In this document: positions 7,069 to 12,580 of the stretch, piece by piece | Numbering within the stretch: position 1 is the first letter of the stretch | Layout of the letters: every line of letters begins with the position of its first letter | Assembly: GCA_905373085.1 (NCBI GenBank) | Contig: CAJPRR010000046.1 | Coordinates: forward strand, 1 to 14,043 | DNA length: 14,043 bases | From: an uncultured Selenomonas sp. | Lineage (GTDB): Bacteria; Bacillota; Negativicutes; Selenomonadales; Selenomonadaceae | Reading direction: 5' to 3' | Notes under the pieces: model-generated | Databases searched by the model: none | What the model saw: the letters and a program-made list of their open reading frames with translations, nothing else | Told to the model about the DNA's origin: nothing | Made by a program: the position numbers and the translations under genes

Positions 7069-7845
7069 TTGAGAGTCATGCTGGTTGGAGATGTTTGCGG
7101 CAGGGCGGGCAGGGAAGCGTTCGGCCGCTTCACGCCGGGCATCCGCAAGGAAAAGGCGGTGGACATCGTCATCGTCAATGGGGAAAATTCTGCGGGCGGC
7201 AAGGGATTTACGCGCAAGTCGCTCGATGCGCTCTACCATGGGGGCGCCGACATCGTGACGTCGGGCAACCATGTCTGGGACAAGAAGGATGTCTTGGAGT
7301 TCATCGACGACGAGCCGTTTCTCATCCGCCCCGCCAATTATCCGGACGGAGCGCCGGGAAAAGGCTATTGCATTTATCCTCATCGCGCGAAGAACATCGC
7401 CGTCATCAATATGTCCGGCCGCGTCTTCATGCCTGACATGGACTGTCCGTTTCAAAAGATCGAAGGCATCCTGCGCGAGATTCGCGAAGAGGCGGACGTC
7501 ATCTTTCTCGATTTCCATGCGGAGGCGACTTCGGAGAAGGCCGCCATGGGCTGGTATCTCGACGGGCGCGTCAATGCCGTCGTCGGCACGCATACGCATG
7601 TGCAGACGGCGGACGAACGGCTTCTGCCGGGCGGCACCGCCTATATCACGGATCTCGGCATGACGGGGCCGTGGGACTCGGTGCTCGGCGTGCGCGTCGA
7701 CCGCGTGCTGGAGAAGTTCACGACGTGCCGCCCCGTGCGCTTCGAGGTGGCGGAAGGCCCTGTCGTCTACAGCGCCGTGATCGTCGAGGTGGACGATGCG
7801 ACGAATCGGACGCTTTCCATTGAGCGCGTCATGAAAAAGGGCTAA
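7069..7845 (+). CDS. ymdB: YmdB-family metallophosphoesterase (TIGR00282)
   Basis: YmdB is a calcineurin-like metallophosphoesterase; in Bacillus subtilis it hydrolyses cyclic nucleotides in vitro and affects biofilm formation and RNase Y-linked expression. Starting at TTG 7069 (AGAGGTGG at 7054-7061, seven bases upstream) gives 258 residues. The metal-site residues then fall at D8, E39, N40, N67, H150, H175 and H177, the numbering I recall for B. subtilis YmdB. This strongly supports the TTG start over an in-frame start at 6997. Motifs are VGDVCGRAG (6-14), NGENSAGG (37-44), SGNHVWDKK (65-73), DFHAEATSE (148-156) and GTHTHVQTAD (173-182). All expected ligands are present, so it should be active. 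As in Bacillus it lies between rny and spoVS, here with one extra gene after rny. Confidence 0.95.
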   Translation: MRVMLVGDVCGRAGREAFGRFTPGIRKEKAVDIVIVNGENSAGGKGFTRKSLDALYHGGADIVTSGNHVWDKKDVLEFIDDEPFLIRPANYPDGAPGKGYCIYPHRAKNIAVINMSGRVFMPDMDCPFQKIEGILREIREEADVIFLDFHAEATSEKAAMGWYLDGRVNAVVGTHTHVQTADERLLPGGTAYITDLGMTGPWDSVLGVRVDRVLEKFTTCRPVRFEVAEGPVVYSAVIVEVDDATNRTLSIERVMKKG

Positions 7846-7894
7846 GGAAGCGCGGATAAAATGAAGACGGACGGCTGAATTTATCCGTGCTTCC
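7846..7894 (+). repeat. 15-bp inverted repeat directly after ymdB
   Basis: GGAAGCGCGGATAAA (7846-7860) pairs with TTTATCCGTGCTTCC (7880-7894), with one G-U pair and a 19-base loop. It starts at the base after the ymdB stop. No T run follows at once (T-rich sequence begins 12 bases later), so it is at best an atypical terminator. It could also protect the ymdB mRNA end. Confidence 0.6.
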
Positions 7895-7900
7895 TTGGCA

Positions 7901-7929
7901 GCAGGATTTTTCTTTTTTGTATAGAATAC
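7901..7929 (+). promoter_or_regulatory. Sigma-H-like promoter before spoVS
   Basis: GCAGGATTT (7901-7909), 11 bases, then ATAGAATAC (7921-7929) fits the Bacillus sigma-H consensus as I recall it (RnAGGAwWW, 11-12 bases, RnnGAATww) at all but the last position. Bacillus spoVS is a sigma-H gene. A sigma-A reading (TTGGCA 7895-7900, 19 bases, TATAGA 7920-7925) is poorer. The leader to spoVS would be about 97 bases. Confidence 0.55.
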
Positions 7930-8031
7930 AGTGAGAGATGAGTTTCATAAGTTTTCGATGTTTTTCTCGCAATGAATGAAAAATCTGAATCGGCAGAAAG
8001 GCCTGCAGGGATTTTGGGAGGGAAGGCGATC

Positions 8032-8292
8032 ATGGAAGTCTTGAAGGTTTCAGCGAGGTCGAATCCGAATGCTGTCGCGGGAGCTTTGGCCGGCGTCGTT
8101 CGGGAAGCGGGTGCGGCCGAGATGCAGGCGGTCGGAGCAGGCGCCCTGAATCAGGCCGTCAAGGCGATCGCCATTGCACGCGGCTTTGTCGCGCCGCATG
8201 GCATCGATCTCGTCTGCGTGCCCGCCTTTACCGAGATAGAGATCGATGGCGAGGAGCGCACGGCGATCAAGCTCATCGTGGAGCCGCGTTGA
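8032..8292 (+). CDS. spoVS: Stage V sporulation protein S, SpoVS
   Basis: SpoVS is a small Alba-like, probably nucleic-acid-binding protein; in B. subtilis it is needed for passage into late sporulation and affects septation, and it also occurs in non-spore-formers. From ATG 8032 the product has 86 residues, the Bacillus length. It shows the family pattern MEVLKVSARSNPNAVAGALA (1-20), the central VGAGALNQAVKAIAIARGFV (34-53) and the C-terminal TAIKLIVEPR (77-86). GGGAGGGAAGG (8017-8027) is a strong ribosome site. An in-frame ATG at 7972 would add 20 residues without a ribosome site or family support. A PHP-domain gene follows 36 bases downstream. Confidence 0.95.
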   Translation: MEVLKVSARSNPNAVAGALAGVVREAGAAEMQAVGAGALNQAVKAIAIARGFVAPHGIDLVCVPAFTEIEIDGEERTAIKLIVEPR

Positions 8293-8328
8293 GGGCTTCG
8301 CATGGGTGCAGCAAGGAGTGAGGTTCCA

Positions 8329-9159
8329 ATGTCCAGCGATCTGCATATACATACGTCGTATTCCGACGGGAAGATGACGCCCGAGGAACTTGTGGCGGCG
8401 GCGAAGGAAGCGGGGCTTCGCTACATCGCAATCACGGATCATGACACCGTGGACGGCGTCACGCATCTTTACGAGGAGGGGCTTCTGCCTGCGAAGGGCA
8501 TCGGCATCATACCGGGCATCGAGTTCAGCGCCCATCATGAGAAGCGGGAGATCCATATCCTTGGCTACAATGTCGACATCTATCGCCGCGAGCTCCTCGA
8601 TCGTCTGAATGATGTGGGAGAAGCGCGCTGGAGCCGCTTCGCCGAGATGGTGGAGAAGCTGCAGGAGCTTGGCTACGGCATTACGGAAACGGATGTGCTA
8701 AAGATCGCGGGCACGAGCAAATCCATCAGCCGTTCGCACATCGGACGGGCGCTCGTGCACAAGGGCTTTTTCTCCAGCGTGCGCGAGGCGTTCGACGCAG
8801 TGCTTTCCAAAGGACGTCCCGCTTATGTCTCACATTATCGCCTGGAGCCGGAAGAAGTTGTTGCGCTCATCAAGAATGCGGGCGGCACGCCCGTCCTCGC
8901 CCATCCGAAGCTTATCGGTGACGACGCGCTTGTCGAGCATGTGCTCGATCTCGGCATCGAGGGAATCGAGGCTTTCTATCCGCAGCACGATACGGTCGAT
9001 ACGCAGCGCTATCTCGGCATGGCACAGCGCCGCCATCTGCTCGTGACGGGCGGCTCGGACTTCCACGGCTTCGCCTCGCGCTATCCGCAGGAACTCGGCG
9101 TCTTCACGGTGGAGGATTCGTTTGCGGAGAAGCTGTATAAGCCGAGGATGAACCTTTGA
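8329..9159 (+). CDS. PHP-domain phosphoesterase (YciV/TrpH-like)
   Basis: The 276-residue product is a stand-alone PHP metal-dependent phosphoesterase. Metal ligands are visible in order: DLHIHTSYSDG (4-14, H6, H8, D13), ITDHDTVDG (35-43, H38), PGIEFSA (62-68, E65), EIHILGY (74-80, H76), SRSHIGRAL (134-142, H137), VLAHPKL (189-195, H192) and GSDFHG (242-247). Length and the insertion before SRSHIG match the YciV/RNase AM group, whose members degrade short RNAs 5'-3' or remove the 3' phosphate of nucleoside 3',5'-bisphosphates. Which activity applies here cannot be read from the sequence. The start at 8329 follows AAGGAGTG (8313-8320); an ATG at 8302 is less well placed. It is probably co-transcribed with spoVS. 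Confidence 0.9.
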   Translation: MSSDLHIHTSYSDGKMTPEELVAAAKEAGLRYIAITDHDTVDGVTHLYEEGLLPAKGIGIIPGIEFSAHHEKREIHILGYNVDIYRRELLDRLNDVGEARWSRFAEMVEKLQELGYGITETDVLKIAGTSKSISRSHIGRALVHKGFFSSVREAFDAVLSKGRPAYVSHYRLEPEEVVALIKNAGGTPVLAHPKLIGDDALVEHVLDLGIEGIEAFYPQHDTVDTQRYLGMAQRRHLLVTGGSDFHGFASRYPQELGVFTVEDSFAEKLYKPRMNL

Positions 9160-9160
9160 T

Positions 9161-9199
9161 GAATCCTCTCTAAAGGGTGGCGTTTTTTAGAGAGGATTT
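9161..9199 (+). repeat. 13-bp perfect inverted repeat after the PHP gene
   Basis: AATCCTCTCTAAA (9162-9174) pairs perfectly with TTTAGAGAGGATT (9186-9198) around an 11-base loop. It begins two bases after the PHP stop. The only T run is inside the 3' side of the loop, so termination would be weak. A terminator or mRNA-end hairpin is likely. Confidence 0.6.
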
Positions 9200-9250
9200 C
9201 TCAACAAACGTCCCGCGCTTGAGTTTCTTTGAAAAGCAGGAGAGAAAGAT

Positions 9251-10084
9251 ATGGACGTCATAGCATTCGTAGGCCCGAGCGGTACAGGCAAGAGCCACCG
9301 CGCCTTGCTCGTGGCGCATCAGCATCAGGCGGACGCCATCATTGATGACGGCATCCTGATCAAGGACGGCAAGATCGTCGCCGGCTCTTCCGCCAAGATG
9401 GAGAAGAGCAAGATCATGGCGGTGCGCCGCGCCATATTCGTCCTGCCCGGACATGCGGAAGAAGTGCGCTCTGCCATCGCCGCGAGCAGACCGCACCGCA
9501 TCCTCATTCTTGGGACTTCCGAGAATATGGTCTACAAGATCGCACGCACCCTTAGGCTGCCGACGATCGAGCAGATCGTCCACATTGAGGACGTCGCGAC
9601 GCACCGTGAGATGCAGAAAGCGCGTGACAGTCGCCTGAAGCAGGGCAAGCACATCATACCCGTGCCGACGATCGAACTCAAGCCTCATGCTTCGGGCTTT
9701 CTCATCGATCCCATCCAGTCCTTTTTCCGCCGCAGCCGCACGCGCCGCCGCAAACTCGGCGAGAAGTCCATCGTACGTCCGGTGTTCAGCTATTACGGCA
9801 AGCTCATTATCGACGATCTGGCAATCCGCGAGATGATCGTGCACATTGTGTGCGAGAAGGAATACATCTCAAAGGTCGGCGCCGTGCGCGTGCACCACAT
9901 CTGGAAGGGCGACGAGGATCGCGGCCTTGAGATTTCCTGTGCCGTCGTGCTCACCTACGGCAGCCATATCCCGACGCTGATCAAGGAGACGCAGCAGCGT
10001 GTGCAAAGGAAGGTCGAGTACATGACAGGGCTTTTCGTGCGCGAGGTCGACATCATGGTGCAAGCTCTTTACATCGAAGCATAG
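9251..10084 (+). CDS. P-loop NTPase fused to an Asp23/Gls24-like domain
   Basis: The 277-residue product joins two modules. Residues 1-135 form a P-loop NTPase-like domain with Walker A GPSGTGKS (8-15), beta strands such as RILILGTS (83-90), and no export signal. After a very basic linker (FFRRSRTRRRKLG, 158-170), residues 181-276 look like an Asp23/Gls24 (YloU-type) domain: YYGKLIIDDLAIREMIV, then GLEISCAVVLTYGSHIPTL and IKETQQRVQRKVEYMTGLFV. Asp23 proteins in Firmicutes associate with the membrane and cell-envelope stress. The fused form is often annotated as an Asp23/Gls24 family envelope stress protein; its biochemical role is unknown to me. AGGAGAG (9238-9244) sets the start. It converges on the glycosylase gene across a shared terminator. 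Confidence 0.8.
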   Translation: MDVIAFVGPSGTGKSHRALLVAHQHQADAIIDDGILIKDGKIVAGSSAKMEKSKIMAVRRAIFVLPGHAEEVRSAIAASRPHRILILGTSENMVYKIARTLRLPTIEQIVHIEDVATHREMQKARDSRLKQGKHIIPVPTIELKPHASGFLIDPIQSFFRRSRTRRRKLGEKSIVRPVFSYYGKLIIDDLAIREMIVHIVCEKEYISKVGAVRVHHIWKGDEDRGLEISCAVVLTYGSHIPTLIKETQQRVQRKVEYMTGLFVREVDIMVQALYIEA

Positions 10085-10141
10085 GCTGCATGCGCAGATG
10101 TCCGTTTGAGGGACGTCGTGCGCCGCCCTCTCATCGAAAAG

Positions 10142-10183
10142 AAAAGGCGCTTCCCCTTACTCGTCAAGGGGGAGCGCCTTTTT
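10142..10183. terminator. Bidirectional intrinsic terminator between convergent genes
   Basis: AAAAGGCGCTTCCCCTT (10142-10158) pairs with AAGGGGGAGCGCCTTTT (10166-10182) with a single G-U pair and a seven-base loop. It is flanked by a T run on the plus strand and by A's that give a T run on the minus strand. It serves both the P-loop/Asp23 gene and the glycosylase, whose last codons lie in the stem. Confidence 0.85.
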
Positions 10184-10672
10184 CCATGCCTTTGCGAGGT
10201 CGTCGAAGCGCCAGCGCGCGTTGGCGGCGCTCGTTGAGGGCAGTGCATGAAAGGTGAGATCGTCGCGTTTTAGAAGCGGCTTGTTGGCACGGCGGAAGGT
10301 ATCGGCCGATTTGCCGCCGTTCAGGCAGAAGGTGGAGAGGCGCGGATAATGTGCGAGGAGCACAGTGAAGTCGTTGGGCTTTACCGCGCGGATTGCCGAG
10401 TCCAAGCTGCCTTCGCGCTCGCACGAGGCGATGGAGTCCCAAAGCGCGATCCGGTGGCGGAGCAGCATCCGAAGCCGCGCTTCGTAGGCTTCGGGCGGTT
10501 CGCTGTTTTCTAGAAGATACGCCATGAGCCGCCAGAAGCGGTTCTGCGGGTAGGCATAGTATTGCTGCGCCCTGAGCGACGCCGCGCCCGGCATCGAGCC
10601 GAGGATGATATGCGTGCAGCCCTCGTCGATGCTCGGAGGAAAGCCGACGCAAGTGAAGGGAGAAGCGGGCAT
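10157..10672 (-). CDS. DNA-deoxyinosine (hypoxanthine) glycosylase, UDG superfamily
   Basis: The 171-residue product belongs to the small mismatch or deoxyinosine glycosylases of the uracil-DNA glycosylase superfamily (family 6-like), which remove deaminated bases in base-excision repair. The active-site motif is in ILGSMPGAASLRAQQYYAYP (23-42) followed by QNRFW (43-47); ALWDS (76-80) and the DNA-contact motif LPSTSAANARW (144-154) complete the pattern. The start is fixed by AAAGGAG on the minus strand (10687-10681), eight bases before the ATG. An overlapping minus-strand frame starting at 10691 is a shadow. I see no good promoter; the reverse of the TATAATAAG region at 10721-10729 gives TATTAT, a possible weak -10 without a -35. 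Exact substrate is inferred. Confidence 0.88.
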   Translation of the reverse strand: MPASPFTCVGFPPSIDEGCTHIILGSMPGAASLRAQQYYAYPQNRFWRLMAYLLENSEPPEAYEARLRMLLRHRIALWDSIASCEREGSLDSAIRAVKPNDFTVLLAHYPRLSTFCLNGGKSADTFRRANKPLLKRDDLTFHALPSTSAANARWRFDDLAKAWKKALPLDE

Positions 10673-10697
10673 GAGCTGGACTCCTTTGCATTGGAAT

Positions 10698-10726
10698 TTG
10701 ACGAATCCGCCTTTACGTCGTATAAT
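10698..10726 (+). promoter_or_regulatory. Strong promoter for the short plus-strand RNA
   Basis: TTGACG (10698-10703), a 17-base spacer, and a perfect TATAAT (10721-10726): 11 of 12 consensus matches. No plus-strand gene follows; the first structure met is a hairpin with a T-rich tail 57 bases after the -10. Confidence 0.8.
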
Positions 10727-10732
10727 AAGCGT

Positions 10733-10824
10733 AGAAAGGGTGCTGCTGGTAACGGTCAGCCCCTAAACCTTAGTAGGAGAATCCCCGCCTAAGTTGTGAG
10801 CTGCAGGCGGGGTATTCTTATTTT
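10733..10824 (+). ncRNA. Candidate antisense antitoxin RNA (about 90 nt)
   Basis: The RNA is predicted from the promoter at 10698-10726 to the hairpin at 10783-10812 and its tail TATTCTTATTTT (10813-10824). No credible reading frame with a ribosome site is present. Its 3' end covers the last codons of the minus-strand peptide gene and the shared terminator. Its internal GGTCAGCCCCT (10754-10764) can pair, with small bulges, to the ribosome site of the peptide mRNA. This convergent layout recalls Fst/RNAII and TxpA/RatA. The RNA and its ends are inferred. Confidence 0.55.
10783..10824. terminator. Shared hairpin between convergent transcripts
   Basis: CCCCGCCT (10783-10790) pairs perfectly with AGGCGGGG (10805-10812) with a 14-base loop; flanking GAAT and ATTC can extend the stem past a bulged T. 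The plus side ends in TATTCTTATTTT. The minus side has a weaker ATTCTCC tail. It could end both RNAs, as in par/fst. Confidence 0.6.
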
Positions 10825-10889
10825 GCCTTTACCGCAACGACGCAAATCGTTACGAGGAAAACGAACGACAAGAAATCGTACAGTTCCAT
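10818..10889 (-). CDS. Candidate type I toxin, 23-residue hydrophobic peptide
   Basis: The peptide starts MELYDFLSFVFLVTICVVAV and ends in KAK. It is a short acidic/aromatic N-terminus, one membrane-spanning hydrophobic stretch (about 6-20) and a basic tail, the usual build of Fst/TxpA/holin-like type I toxins. The M-x-x-Y-(E/D)-x-L-S opening resembles the small holin-like toxin family, a resemblance judged by eye. Expression signals support a real gene: AAAGGGGG (10905-10898 on the minus strand, close to AAGGAGG) eight bases before the ATG, and an extended -10 about 60 bases upstream. The ribosome site is partly closed by a CCCT/AGGG hairpin. Below usual gene-calling size. Confidence 0.6.
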   Translation of the reverse strand: MELYDFLSFVFLVTICVVAVKAK

Positions 10890-10899
10890 GGGCAGTACC

Positions 10900-10911
10900 C
10901 CCTTTCGAGGG
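10900..10911 (-). promoter_or_regulatory. Hairpin masking the peptide ribosome site
   Basis: On the minus strand CCCT (10911-10908) pairs with AGGG (10903-10900) across a CGAA loop, placing part of the AAAGGGGG ribosome site in a stem. Self-masking of the ribosome site is common in type I toxin mRNAs. The stem is only four base pairs. Confidence 0.35.
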
Positions 10912-10950
10912 CTAAGAATCGACCGCCACCGTTGTAGCAGCACCGTCTAT

Positions 10951-10980
10951 ATTATAGCACACATCCAAGCTTCATGGGAA
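10951..10980 (-). promoter_or_regulatory. Extended -10 promoter for the peptide mRNA
   Basis: On the minus strand TGCTATAAT (10959-10951) is a perfect extended -10. The best -35 is TTCCCA (10980-10975) at 18 bases, only four of six matches. Transcription would begin near 10944, giving a leader of about 55 bases. Confidence 0.6.
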
Positions 10981-11088
10981 GCTGCCCGAAAAGGAAACGC
11001 CTTCATGGTGCTGCGAGCGGAGCGAGCGCAGCGATGCTTCTGCAGTCGTTGGGCTGAGCACAGCTTTCATAGGAAACGAAGGGAAGGG
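10981..11088. other. Spacer without a recognisable gene
   Basis: It contains GCTGCG (11010-11015) paired with CGCAGC (11027-11032) around an AGCGGAGCGAG loop, a low-complexity phrase common in intergenic DNA. The only long frame through here (from 10888) runs through a terminator and a promoter and has no ribosome site. I see no gene. Confidence 0.4.
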
Positions 11089-11110
11089 GGCTGCCTTTGG
11101 GCAGCCTTTT
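11089..11110 (+). terminator. Intrinsic terminator upstream of the B12 operon
   Basis: GGCTGCC (11089-11095) pairs perfectly with GGCAGCC (11100-11106) around TTTG, followed by TTTT. It points in the plus direction although no plus-strand gene lies between 10825 and here. Confidence 0.8.
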
Positions 11111-11130
11111 GTCGTTTTCGTGAAAGTGCA

Positions 11131-11159
11131 TTGACAAGCTATAAGTTTTGCGGTAGCAT
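11131..11159 (+). promoter_or_regulatory. Promoter of the B12 uptake operon
   Basis: Perfect TTGACA (11131-11136), 17 bases, TAGCAT (11154-11159, four of six). A TATAAT at 11180-11185 has no matching -35. Transcription would start near 11166 and run into the riboswitch. Confidence 0.65.
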
Positions 11160-11185
11160 AGGCGTTAGATCAGTATGCTTATAAT

Positions 11186-11395
11186 TTTATAAGAGACAGC
11201 GGAAAAATCTCCGCTGTGGAGCAGGTACCCGCAAGGGTCTAAGAGAAAATCCGGTTATGCCGGAGCGGTCCCGCCACTGTGAGGGGAGCGAAGCTGCAAG
11301 GATGTCACTGGGGCATTGCCTTGGGAAGGCGCAGCCGAGCGATGAACCGAGCCAGGAGAACTGCCTGCTTGACGATCACCGTTTGACCTGCGAGC
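11186..11395 (+). promoter_or_regulatory. Cobalamin riboswitch
   Basis: The conserved core GAGCGGTCCCGCCACTGTGA (11263-11282) and the B12 box AGCCAGGAGAACTGCCTG (11350-11367) are in the right order and distance, with the AGAGAAAATCCGG segment (11241-11253) between paired arms. An 8-bp hairpin (ACAGCGGA 11196-11203, TCCGCTGT 11210-11217) sits at the 5' edge. It binds adenosylcobalamin or a relative and usually turns genes off. The outer limits are approximate. A strong terminator follows at 11451, so control is probably by early termination. Confidence 0.9.
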
Positions 11396-11450
11396 GATGG
11401 GAAGGGGATTCTTCTTTGCATTTGTGCGCCTTGGCGTCGCTGCATAAAGG

Positions 11451-11483
11451 AGCTTTTCTCTTTGCGGGAGAAAAGCTTTTTTT
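11451..11483 (+). terminator. Riboswitch-controlled intrinsic terminator
   Basis: AGCTTTTCTC (11451-11460) pairs perfectly with GAGAAAAGCT (11468-11477), seven-base loop, followed by six further T's. It lies between the B12 aptamer and the first gene, the expected place for the expression platform. Confidence 0.85.
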
Positions 11484-11560
11484 GATGGGAAGCTTGCTTG
11501 TATGAAGCGGGAGTTCGTCGCCGAGAGGGTATGAAGGGAAGAGCGGCAGGAGGAGAGGGT

Positions 11561-12544
11561 TTGAAGAAAAATTTCTCTGCGATAGGCCTGGTCGTTGTCT
11601 GTCTGCTGCTGACGGCGTGCCATATTGTGCCGGATGCGGCGAAGGATGGCGCGGGAGGCTATACGGTCACGGACAGTCAGGGCACGGTCGTCACCGTGCC
11701 GGCGAAGCCGCATCGCATCGTCACGCTTTCGATGAGCACGGACGAGGTCATGCTCGGCCTCGTGCCGCCCAGTGATATGGCGGCGGTCAACAGCCTCCTC
11801 GACGATTCCGTAAGCTCGAATGTCGTGGATCTTGCGAAGAAGGTGGAAAAGCGCGTCGGCAATCCGACGGTAGAAGAGATCGTCGCGCTCTCGCCCGATC
11901 TCGTCATCGTGCCCGACTGGGGCGATCTCGCCATCGTGCCGTCGCTTCGAGAAGCGGGGCTTACCGTCGTCGTCTGCAAGGGCGCAAGGAATCTCGCTGA
12001 GATCAAGGAGACGATCGTGCTTCTCGCGCAGGCGGCGGGCGTGCCCGAGCGAGGGGAGAAGCTTCTTGCGATGATGGACGAGCATCTCAAAGACATAGAG
12101 AAGAAGGTCAGCGCCATTCCTGAAAGCGAGCGCAAGACCGTCGTCCTGATCTCCCTGATGTCGGGCTATGGCGGCATCGGCTCCAGCTTTGACGACGCCT
12201 GCCGCTATGCAGGCGTGAAGAACGGCAGGTCGGCGCTCGGCATCCGCGACGGGCAGGTCATGACGAAGGAGCAGCTCGTCGAGATCAACCCCGACATCCT
12301 ATTCGTGCCGACGTACAACGATCATGGCAAATTTGACGTCGACAAGTTCCGCAAGGAATACTTCGACGATCCGTCCCTGCAGACGGTCAAGGCCATCCGC
12401 GAGCATCGCCTCGAAGAACCGACGGAAGCTTACATCTACAACTGCTCGCAGGACTTCGTGCTCGGCGTGCAGGAAATCGCCTATCGCGCATACGGAGACG
12501 CTTTCGCCCAAGGGCGCGAAGAGCATCTCTCAGCGGTGGAATAG
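11561..12544 (+). CDS. btuF: Cobalamin ABC transporter substrate-binding lipoprotein (BtuF-like)
   Basis: The 327-residue product is a periplasmic-binding protein of the helical-backbone type (iron-siderophore/B12 class). It starts with a lipoprotein signal: MKKNFS, a hydrophobic run (7-17) and the lipobox LLTAC ending at C20. The two-lobed binding protein follows, with VTVPAKPHRIVTL (44-56), PTVEEIVALSPDLVIVPDW (102-120) and EQLVEINPDILFVP (237-250). TTG 11561 is chosen because AGGAGG (11548-11553) lies seven bases upstream and it gives a proper signal peptide; TTG 11498 or ATG 11531 would add residues before it. Substrate B12 is inferred from the riboswitch; the fold alone also fits haem or siderophores. 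No permease or ATPase genes follow. Confidence 0.85.
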   Translation: MKKNFSAIGLVVVCLLLTACHIVPDAAKDGAGGYTVTDSQGTVVTVPAKPHRIVTLSMSTDEVMLGLVPPSDMAAVNSLLDDSVSSNVVDLAKKVEKRVGNPTVEEIVALSPDLVIVPDWGDLAIVPSLREAGLTVVVCKGARNLAEIKETIVLLAQAAGVPERGEKLLAMMDEHLKDIEKKVSAIPESERKTVVLISLMSGYGGIGSSFDDACRYAGVKNGRSALGIRDGQVMTKEQLVEINPDILFVPTYNDHGKFDVDKFRKEYFDDPSLQTVKAIREHRLEEPTEAYIYNCSQDFVLGVQEIAYRAYGDAFAQGREEHLSAVE

Positions 12545-12580
12545 AAGAGTATTTTCATGTGATTTCAGGAGGATTTTTTC

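Noticed and set aside
7972..8031. 20-residue N-terminal extension of SpoVS
   Set aside because: No ribosome site before 7972; SpoVS from 8032 has the exact family length and a strong ribosome site.
10164..10691. 175-codon minus-strand frame overlapping the glycosylase
   Set aside because: Arg/Ala/His-rich shadow of the glycosylase, which has family motifs and a correctly spaced ribosome site.
11010..11032. GCTGCG/CGCAGC with AGCGGAGCGAG, considered as a REP-like repeat
   Set aside because: No second copy in the window; such phrases are common low-complexity intergenic sequence.
10888..11184. 98-codon plus-strand frame opposite the toxin candidate
   Set aside because: No ribosome site, runs through the minus-strand promoter, an intrinsic terminator and the B12 operon promoter, and its composition is not protein-like.
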